Shown piece after piece: positions 58,121 to 64,000 of a stretch of 64,000 nucleotides of DNA (its first letter is position 1; every line of letters begins with the position of its first letter). The position numbers were made by a program, and so were the translations under genes. Source of the DNA: a virus. The stretch is taken from positions 36,483-100,482 of the IMG/VR virus record IMGVR_UViG_3300017971_007885. One strand, 5' to 3'. The notes under the pieces were generated by a model, which was not told where the DNA came from, searched no databases, and worked only from the letters and a program-made list of their open reading frames with translations.

Positions 58121-58576
58121 ATGAAGCTTTACAGGTCACATGGCAATAAGCGGATGTTGAAGTACCAGGGTTTCCATATTATCAATCCTGAAACGCTCAA
58201 GGCGTTTTGCGGCGATGATCCGCAAGCAGATCCGAGTGAAGATGGTAAACACTTTGAAGGCATTGCGGGGGATGACTTGCCGAAAGGGGAACGCTTTTGC
58301 CGGGAGTGTGTGCACGCCAAGAGTGGCTACAAGGTGGAAAATATCCAGTATGGCCAGGTGCGGCGTTATGGGCCGTCTGTGTACAAGTGGCACGTTACCG
58401 ATCTGACAGGTGAGCGGCCGGCGGAAGAAGTCAAAGCCTATTGCCGGACACACGTGCGCCAGGTGCCGGGCAAAAAGGATCCGGACTATCATCCGCTCAA
58501 CGAACACTATCAGGGCTTTGGTTTGGTGAGTGGCCACACCTATTATTATCAAACCGGATGCGAATGGAACGGGTAA
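58121..58576 (+). CDS. Unknown Cys/His-containing protein
   Basis: 151 residues, AAAGGAATAACC before the ATG. FHIINPETLKAFCGDD, GERFCRECVHAKSG and VKAYCRTHVRQ give several Cys and His that may bind zinc. No family is recognised. Confidence 0.5.
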   Translation: MKLYRSHGNKRMLKYQGFHIINPETLKAFCGDDPQADPSEDGKHFEGIAGDDLPKGERFCRECVHAKSGYKVENIQYGQVRRYGPSVYKWHVTDLTGERPAEEVKAYCRTHVRQVPGKKDPDYHPLNEHYQGFGLVSGHTYYYQTGCEWNG

Positions 58577-58587
58577 AGGAGCGGATC

Positions 58588-59901
58588 ATGGATGGAATAG
58601 AAAAAATGTTGCAGGATAAAGAAAAGCTTGATGCCCAGTTAGAGGCTCAACAAGGGGTTGTCAAGGCCAAAGAACTTGAAGTATTGCGAACTTGGCTTGT
58701 TGGTCGTCTGGATGTTGATTTTAAGGCTGTGGGGGGGTTTCCGTGGCAATACTTAGCAGAAGACGATCCAGGGATCGGGCCAATTATGCTTCTTTACAAG
58801 GGGGCGGTGCATTTTGAGATCCGGGGCCACGAGCCTACCAATGAAATCGTGGTCATTATCCAGGGGCGGCAGTACCGGAATAGGCATGGTCATAATGTGG
58901 GTGACTTTTGGGCCATGATATCTGGAGTGCTCAAGGTGAAACTGGAAGAGCATGAAGCGGTGGTGGAAGGGAGCAAGCGGAAGTTTTGGAAGGGCGTGGA
59001 TTATCAATCTTGGGGCATTGCAAACTTGGGAAGCGTTGGCCGGGACTATGAACGGGCAAAGGATATACTCCGGGCCTTGACCGATGACATAACAGAGCAG
59101 GAACTTGCCAAGATGCAAGAGCAATTGACCATCGCCGGGACCAAACTGGAGAACTTGGGCCGCCGTGCCCGAGAAAAACGACATGATGAAGCTGTAGACG
59201 TGGAACGGCTCCGGCGCAAGTCGGCACGGCATTCTACATGGAAAGAAGTCCGCAAAGAACGGCTCAAGTTGGCACTTTTTTATCCGTTTGCTTATTATCA
59301 AGTCTTCTATGGCACAAGTGAAGACGACTATATCACATCCAGGTATGCCGATCCGATTGAAGGCGATTGGTACGATGATTTGAATTCGAGTGGTGAGCGT
59401 ACCAAAATCCCCATGGTAGTCAAGGTGGAACGGATTGTGGTGGATGACTTGGCCGGGTGTGACTACAATTCATGGTGCCGGTACAAAACCCAAGTTGGTA
59501 CTATTTACACGGCTCCGCCCAAGGAACGGGATTTTGAACGGCTGGAAACGGCATACCCGGACGGTTACGAACAGGTTCAAGTCGTTATTCCCACGGGGTA
59601 TCTATTGCGAGGGGACGATCTTGCGGCCAGTGTGAATTTTGAGCCGTTGCCTTTGATACCTGGAGAGTGGCATGCGCCGTGGTCGTGGCTGGAGCAACAA
59701 GAGAACGAGCGGCAATTGATGAGTGATCTTGATGCTTTTGCCGAAGAGATGGGTTTCTTTGTTCCTGAATCACTCCAGGAGTGGGCCGGGATTATCAAAG
59801 GATCGCCGTGGGGCAAAGACCTGGAAGTGTTCTTGGGGTTGTGTCGATTTCCGAAATCGGAAGCCGCTTTACCGCCCACTATGGAAGGATGGCATGGCTA
59901 A
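58588..59901 (+). CDS. Unknown protein with central coiled coil
   Basis: 437 residues from ATG 58588, chosen for AAAGGAGCGG; ATG 58564 is possible. N-terminal helix (KMLQDKEKLDAQLEAQQGVV), a beta domain with IVVIIQGRQYRNRHG, a coiled coil (ITEQELAKMQEQLTIAGTKL), then a C-terminal domain (DDYITSRYADPIEGDWYDDL, WHAPWSWLEQQENERQLMSD). I do not recognise a family. Confidence 0.6.
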   Translation: MDGIEKMLQDKEKLDAQLEAQQGVVKAKELEVLRTWLVGRLDVDFKAVGGFPWQYLAEDDPGIGPIMLLYKGAVHFEIRGHEPTNEIVVIIQGRQYRNRHGHNVGDFWAMISGVLKVKLEEHEAVVEGSKRKFWKGVDYQSWGIANLGSVGRDYERAKDILRALTDDITEQELAKMQEQLTIAGTKLENLGRRAREKRHDEAVDVERLRRKSARHSTWKEVRKERLKLALFYPFAYYQVFYGTSEDDYITSRYADPIEGDWYDDLNSSGERTKIPMVVKVERIVVDDLAGCDYNSWCRYKTQVGTIYTAPPKERDFERLETAYPDGYEQVQVVIPTGYLLRGDDLAASVNFEPLPLIPGEWHAPWSWLEQQENERQLMSDLDAFAEEMGFFVPESLQEWAGIIKGSPWGKDLEVFLGLCRFPKSEAALPPTMEGWHG

Positions 59902-60025
59902 AATTTGTACACCGACAAAGGCATGGCGCATTCATCCAGGGCGTGGAGCATGGCACTTGTTGCGCCCTAACTATATCGATCGGCAGACTGGCAAACAAGT
60001 TACCGTTTGTGGCGTGCCGATTTGA
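59894..60025 (+). CDS. Small 43-residue protein
   Basis: 43 residues; GGAAGGA seven bases before ATG 59894, overlapping the previous stop. KAWRIHPGRGAWHLLRPNYI is basic and aromatic. The good ribosome binding site and coupling argue that it is real. Function unknown. Confidence 0.5.
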   Translation: MAKICTPTKAWRIHPGRGAWHLLRPNYIDRQTGKQVTVCGVPI

Positions 60026-60139
60026 CAGAAATGTGAAAGTAAGCCGGTGGCTGACTTGAATTTGAGGCGGGATCGGGTATGCACTGTATGCCTGGGTCCG
60101 TGCACTATAAAATGACCATGGATAGAGAGGATTATCAAG

Positions 60140-60559
60140 ATGGTAGATCAACCTAAAGATTTTGTAATTTTCCCCGGCGCTCAGACAGGGATCCGAGTGG
60201 ATCGACTTGTGGCGTGGCTTCCGGCTGAAGAAGTACCGATGGATGACTTGAACGGCAACCCCGTGACGCCCTTGGCGTTTCACGTACAGGGTATGCAGGA
60301 CGATTATACGATCTTGGTGCGAGATCCTGAAGACGTGAAAGCGTTCTTGTTGGGTGCCTGGAACGAGATTCAGCTTGTGCGAATTCTCCGGGATGCTTGC
60401 GCGGATGCGCTCCGGTGGCTGGATGGAACGTATAACCAGGGTGAGCCGGACGATGAGCGGCCAAAGTGGGGTGACGATCAAGAGATGGACGATCTTTACA
60501 ACCGTTTAGGGCGGCTGATTGCGCTTGTGGATGGTGAACCGTTCGTGCCCAAGTCGTGA
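60140..60559 (+). CDS. Acidic protein of unknown function
   Basis: 139 residues, AGAGAGGATTATCAAG before the ATG. IRVDRLVAWLPAEEVPMDDL, then an acidic C-terminus (EPDDERPKWGDDQEMDDLYN). TATAAAAT at about 60105 might be a -10 region. No family is recognised. Confidence 0.5.
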   Translation: MVDQPKDFVIFPGAQTGIRVDRLVAWLPAEEVPMDDLNGNPVTPLAFHVQGMQDDYTILVRDPEDVKAFLLGAWNEIQLVRILRDACADALRWLDGTYNQGEPDDERPKWGDDQEMDDLYNRLGRLIALVDGEPFVPKS

Positions 60560-60572
60560 AGGGGGATTATCA

Positions 60573-61634
60573 ATGGTTGCGCTTTTGACGGCGGGCAAAG
60601 AGCGGGAAGTATTTCGTCCGGTGGCCAAGTGGCGGCGCTCTTATCTTGTCACTGACCGGTATATACCACGCAAAGACAAAAACGAAGTTTTAACGTTCTT
60701 GCAGGACAAGGATGGCCGGGATTGCCATGCCGTGGTGGACGAAGCCTTGTATGATGAATTTGAGGTTGGGGACGTGATCCGTTTCCCACGGTCCAACCCG
60801 AGACAGCCAAATGCAGAAGGTTGGTTGGTTGTGCAACCGCCGTTTGATGTCGTCCGGGCCGTGATGCCCTTGGAGAGATTATCAATCCGAGTTGCGTATA
60901 TCTCGAAACCGGTGCGGATCTGTGAGACGGTGTACTTTGTGACTGCCATAGGACCACAAAAGTGGCTCAAGATCCCCTATGATTTGGCCCAGTCCTATTT
61001 TGAGAAGGGTCAGGTGGGCGGAAGCGGCAAAGACTTCTATCAGGTGTTGGGGGTGTCCAGGGATGCCGAATTGTCCGATATCCGGGCTGCCTATCGCCTT
61101 TTGGTCAGGCAGTATCACCACGATGCAGGTCAGAGGCCGGACGATCAAACCATGCGGCGCATCAATGAAGCGTATGATGTGCTATCCGATCCGGAAGAGC
61201 GGGCCAAATATGACCGGATGATCATGGGCAACGGGCCTTCTTTGATGGGTTGGCCAGGCTCCGGGGCCGGCGAACTGGAGATTTTGGGCGAAGATCGGGG
61301 CTCTTTGATCTGTGCACTTGAGATATTATCATTTAAGCGAGATCAACGGTTTGATCAAGTGACCTTTTTTGCCGGTGAACTATTTGATTTGAGCAAGCCT
61401 CATGCTTCCGTGGCTGCTCACCACACGAGTATCCGCTTTGGATGGCGGTACGAAGGCGAAAAATATACATTTGATGTGTCTAACACATTGCCAAATGTCA
61501 GATATGCGTTCTCTGGAACGTTTGATGTACAGATAGAGTATCGGAAACGTGCGCATTGGAACCCAGACAATGGCGATTATCGCTATACTTGGGACGTGCG
61601 CGATCTTACAATTTTGGGCCACAGTGCCCAATGA
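60573..61634 (+). CDS. J-domain protein with HHD in place of HPD
   Basis: 353 residues; the ATG overlaps an ATTATCAA copy. Residues about 154-216 are a J domain: DFYQVLGVSRDAELSDIRAA, YHHDAGQRPDDQ, MRRINEAYDVLSDPEERAKY. The HPD tripeptide that stimulates Hsp70 ATPase is HHD at residues 182-184, with the proline lost. The N-terminal 150 residues and the C-terminal 130 (beta-rich, FGWRYEGEKYTFDVSNTL) are unrecognised. It may bind host DnaK without activating it, or use the J domain as a scaffold. Confidence 0.8.
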   Translation: MVALLTAGKEREVFRPVAKWRRSYLVTDRYIPRKDKNEVLTFLQDKDGRDCHAVVDEALYDEFEVGDVIRFPRSNPRQPNAEGWLVVQPPFDVVRAVMPLERLSIRVAYISKPVRICETVYFVTAIGPQKWLKIPYDLAQSYFEKGQVGGSGKDFYQVLGVSRDAELSDIRAAYRLLVRQYHHDAGQRPDDQTMRRINEAYDVLSDPEERAKYDRMIMGNGPSLMGWPGSGAGELEILGEDRGSLICALEILSFKRDQRFDQVTFFAGELFDLSKPHASVAAHHTSIRFGWRYEGEKYTFDVSNTLPNVRYAFSGTFDVQIEYRKRAHWNPDNGDYRYTWDVRDLTILGHSAQ

Positions 61635-61648
61635 AGGGAGTATTATCA

Positions 61649-62548
61649 ATGGAGATCAAGGGTTTGACCATCGGTGATCCGGTGGAATCGGGGCGGCTCA
61701 CGGCGTGGCCTCTCTATGGCCAGGACTATCATGGATATGGCTTTGTGGATGAAGTGCAATTGGTCCACGATCATAGCTATGGCCGGATGGGGTTCAAGGG
61801 CGGTGATGATCCGGACGGCGGGATCGCTCCTGCGGGGATGATGTTTTTTATTCCCACGGGCCAGGATCGAGCGCTCCGGGAATCGGTTTTTATTCCATAC
61901 GGCGAAACGGTCTATGTGGATACGGTATGCCTGGAGCCGTCCAACGGGGGGTTGTGGCAACCGGGTGAAGGCATGACCACTCGGGCGTTGCCGATCTCGC
62001 TTCAGGCGGCGCTACCGGATGGCCGGGGGTTCTCTGACCTTTGGCCAGATATCCGCGAGCGACATGCGGCCAATGGCCAAACAGGAACCACGGTGCACGC
62101 GCTATTGAAGCCGGGCCAGTATGTATTATCAAAAGACATGATCGATCCTGATGCCAGGGGCGCTATGTTGGCGATTGATGGCCGGGTTGTGGCGATCGAG
62201 ATTGCCCCCACGAAGCGGGCCTTCCGGCAATGGTGGGTAGAATACGGCCTGTCCGAAGCCTTTGCTTTTGAGGCTCAGACACTGCCAGAACTTCCTTTGC
62301 CCATTGGCCAGGTGGCCGGCGGGACGATCGAGCCGGAAGCGCAAGGTATGCACAAGGTTACGGTCCTGGATATCTTGAAGGGGTGGGTGTATGCGATGAG
62401 CGGCCAGATCATCTATGCTTCTTTGCTGGAAAAAGAGGGTCTGACCGTCTTCAAGAAGCATGGCCAGGAGCGAGCCAGGCCAGATTATCAAGCCGAACCG
62501 GATACGCCATGCGATGGGGACGGTGAACCCCTGGAGTGGGTGGATTGA
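61649..62548 (+). CDS. ARPP-1-like domain protein
   Basis: 299 residues; GGAG then TTATCAATG as start. TGQDRALRESVFIPYGETVY then VDTVCLEPSNGGLWQPGEG resembles the G(K/Q)xNR...VPV(S/T)C(V/L)E...GRW core of ARPP-1 domains, known from proteins linked to ADP-ribosylglycohydrolases and phosphatases. With the NADAR gene nearby, an ADP-ribose theme is possible. The match is by eye and partial. Confidence 0.5.
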   Translation: MEIKGLTIGDPVESGRLTAWPLYGQDYHGYGFVDEVQLVHDHSYGRMGFKGGDDPDGGIAPAGMMFFIPTGQDRALRESVFIPYGETVYVDTVCLEPSNGGLWQPGEGMTTRALPISLQAALPDGRGFSDLWPDIRERHAANGQTGTTVHALLKPGQYVLSKDMIDPDARGAMLAIDGRVVAIEIAPTKRAFRQWWVEYGLSEAFAFEAQTLPELPLPIGQVAGGTIEPEAQGMHKVTVLDILKGWVYAMSGQIIYASLLEKEGLTVFKKHGQERARPDYQAEPDTPCDGDGEPLEWVD

Positions 62549-62549
62549 C

Positions 62550-63317
62550 ATGCCGGAGAAGCCCACAGAGTACAGCATAACGGCGGGGCCACGGGTCAAG
62601 GCGCTTGACGATTACGACTTTTTCAATCTTCCCACGGATGTGGTGGATGATTGGCGGTGGGATCGGGTACGCCATCTGGGGATCTTGTGGCTGGATAGTC
62701 AGCTTGTCGAAAAACAGGCGGCGCTTGTTTTGGCACAACGAGAACTTGATGATGCCGTGGCCCATGTCAGAGACTGCAAGAAGCGGTTGGAGTCCAGGGA
62801 AGGCCGGGTGCGCAAGGGCATAGACGAAAAGGAGATCTTTGGTACAGCCAGGACAAACAAGGATGAACGGGAAACCAAGCGGGTGAACATCGTCCGGGCG
62901 GACCAGGATTATCAAGCCCGGCTAGATGCCTACAATGAAGCCGTGGCCATCAAGGACCGGGCGGAAAGCGATCGAGACTTTGCAGAGCAAGCGGTTAAGA
63001 ACGTGCGCATGCGGCTCAATGCCCGGATGTGGTTGATCCAATTCATTACAAGCATAAAGCCGATCCCGTTGGCCAGCGTGCCCGATGAAGATGGCAAGAT
63101 CCCGGCGCTCCAGGTCAAGCCCAAGGTGCAAGAAGCGCAAGTGCCCACGAACCAACAAACACGGGATTGGTTGGCGGCTATGCAGAACCAAGATGCCCGT
63201 TATGGTTTGGTGGGCAAGTTGGCGCTCCAAGTCTTGCCGGAAGGCGTGGATCCGGAACATCCCCGAGTGCAAGAAGTCCGGGCGGATATCCGGAAGCACT
63301 TTGGGCCTACGTTATGA
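62550..63317 (+). CDS. Coiled-coil protein of unknown function
   Basis: 255 residues from ATG 62550. Residues about 48-160 are a continuous charged coiled coil (LVLAQRELDDAVAHVRDCKK, LDAYNEAVAIKDRAESDRDF). The rest is helical, with RDWLAAMQNQDARYGLVGKL. It overlaps the RecA-like gene by ATGA and may work with it. Confidence 0.6.
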   Translation: MPEKPTEYSITAGPRVKALDDYDFFNLPTDVVDDWRWDRVRHLGILWLDSQLVEKQAALVLAQRELDDAVAHVRDCKKRLESREGRVRKGIDEKEIFGTARTNKDERETKRVNIVRADQDYQARLDAYNEAVAIKDRAESDRDFAEQAVKNVRMRLNARMWLIQFITSIKPIPLASVPDEDGKIPALQVKPKVQEAQVPTNQQTRDWLAAMQNQDARYGLVGKLALQVLPEGVDPEHPRVQEVRADIRKHFGPTL

Positions 63318-64000
63318 AACCAGGATGGCACGAAGTGCGGGAATCGGGGCCATTGGCCGGCGGATCGCTCTTGGCGGCGCTTGTTGCTCAGAAATACGAG
63401 CATGTGATCTGGGTGCTTTCATCACAGGCCCACGTGAACATTTTCAACCTGCTTGACTGGGCTCCAGAATACATCTTTGCAATAGAGCGGATCGATCGAT
63501 TCTTTTTGATGTTGGCTGAAGTCCATGACGTGGCCGATCTAGTCGTGGTGGACAACTTTGCGGAATTGGCTCCGGTGCATCCCCAAAACGTGCATATCGC
63601 CGGTGACGTGAAACGGCATTGGTTTAGGCCCAAATGCCCGGTGATCGTCCTGAATCAGGAACGGGTGCCACATCCGCCAGGTGGTGAGTTTTGGCGCTCC
63701 AGGCTCCAGACCAAACAAACATTATCAAACCTGGAACACTATCCAGACCTGTATAGCCAGTTGTGCCCAGATGGCCGGTGGTTAGTTTGGGAGCGTTCCA
63801 GGTGCATCCGGTGCGGCTGTTTAGTACAAGAAGACAACCTTTTGGCGTGCCCCCAGTGCAATCTTGCGCCGTGGGTTGGCAAAGATCCGTACTTTGGGGC
63901 ATGGGATTATCAACAGAGGGAGCGGGTACCATGTAAAGGACAGATGCGAGATTGGCCATTTCTTGGCGGGAAGGATAACAAATGCCTACAAAGCAAGTAG
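63314..64000 (+). CDS. Degenerate RecA-like ATPase with C-terminal zinc ribbon
   Basis: 228 residues from ATG 63314, ending exactly at the window edge with TAG. SGPLAGGSLLAALVAQKYEH occupies the P-loop position, but the Walker lysine is absent (GGS instead of GKS/T). HVIWVLSSQAHVNIFNLLDW and VADLVVVDNFAEL match the order of RecA/RadA-fold proteins, with a Walker B aspartate. A zinc ribbon follows (CIRCGCLVQEDNLLACPQC). It may be a recombination mediator or an inactive partner of an active RecA outside the window. Confidence 0.6.
   Translation: MKPGWHEVRESGPLAGGSLLAALVAQKYEHVIWVLSSQAHVNIFNLLDWAPEYIFAIERIDRFFLMLAEVHDVADLVVVDNFAELAPVHPQNVHIAGDVKRHWFRPKCPVIVLNQERVPHPPGGEFWRSRLQTKQTLSNLEHYPDLYSQLCPDGRWLVWERSRCIRCGCLVQEDNLLACPQCNLAPWVGKDPYFGAWDYQQRERVPCKGQMRDWPFLGGKDNKCLQSK

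Larger units (their letters stand above)
85..63912 (+). repeat. Dispersed polar octamer ATTATCAA, about 61 exact copies
   Basis: By eye the plus strand carries about 61 exact ATTATCAA octamers, for example at 85, 411, 3144, 5289, 12559, 24209, 32378, 43043, 46397, 52578, 59000 and 62908. About 17 further TTATCAA copies differ only in the first base, and about 13 are ATTATCAT or ATTATCAC. Fewer than one exact copy is expected by chance in 64 kb of this composition. The reverse complement TTGATAAT was not seen anywhere on the plus strand. Orientation is the same in plus-strand and minus-strand gene blocks, and all three codon frames are used, so selection acts on the DNA itself. Function is unknown. 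Confidence 0.93.

Noticed and set aside
85-63912. CRISPR array or transposon end as the explanation for ATTATCAA
   Set aside because: Units are 8 bp, dispersed at about 400 bp or more, have no spacers between longer repeats and no flanking target duplications.

Overview
This window is a 64 kb piece of a tailed double-stranded DNA phage with siphovirus-type morphology, or of a prophage derived from one. The evidence is a continuous morphogenesis run: portal-MuF fusion, HK97-type prohead protease/scaffold, major capsid protein, tail tube protein, two tail-assembly chaperone frames, a 1353-residue tape measure protein, distal tail proteins and receptor-binding fibres. No terminase, DNA polymerase or integrase is present, so the genome continues beyond one or both ends. 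The host cannot be named. Promoters look like standard sigma-70 sites (TTGACA-17-TAGAAT, or extended TGGTATAAT), and many genes carry a strong AGAAGGG-type ribosome binding site.

Layout. (1) 1-36.5 kb, plus strand: head, tail and lysis genes. A cassette of glycosyltransferases plus a methyltransferase (14.0-18.1 kb) is inserted right after the capsid gene. The run ends with a GHL10-like glycoside hydrolase and a receiver (REC) domain fused to one membrane segment, then a strong terminator. (2) 36.5-38.9 kb: its own sigma-70 promoter, a ribbon-helix-helix protein, an FtsK/SpoIIIE-like DNA translocase and two small proteins, closed by a bidirectional terminator. (3) 38.9-49.8 kb, minus strand: about 21 mostly small genes of unknown function, many with zinc-ribbon cysteines and two with an LPD29-like domain. 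They are read from five copies of a repeated promoter carrying TGTCAG direct repeats with an 11 bp pitch. (4) 49.8-50.3 kb: a divergent control region with a probable structured small RNA. (5) 50.3-64 kb, plus strand: accessory genes, including a methyltransferase, an ASCH-like protein, an OmpR-type winged-helix protein that carries the sixth promoter copy in its 3' end, a TOPRIM/Spo11-like protein, a NADAR-family protein, a J-domain protein with an altered HPD motif, an ARPP-1-like protein and a degenerate RecA-like ATPase. A 0.77 kb noncoding stretch at 52.1-52.9 kb has a tRNA T-arm-like element and many hairpins.

The most striking signal is not a gene. The octamer ATTATCAA occurs about 61 times on the plus strand by eye, plus about 30 near matches, where under one is expected. 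Its reverse complement was not found once. The orientation stays fixed when gene direction flips, all three reading frames are used, and spacing in the dense parts clusters near 300-500 bp. It often overlaps start codons on both strands. Because the same genome encodes an FtsK-like translocase and an RHH DNA-binding protein, a KOPS-like polar guidance array is my leading hypothesis. A Chi-like, priming or packaging role is the alternative.

A second possible system is regulatory. Repeats resembling OmpR/PhoB sites control six promoters, an OmpR-type effector domain lies beside one of them, and a stand-alone receiver domain is tethered to the membrane in the lysis position. This looks like a response regulator whose parts have been separated and redeployed.
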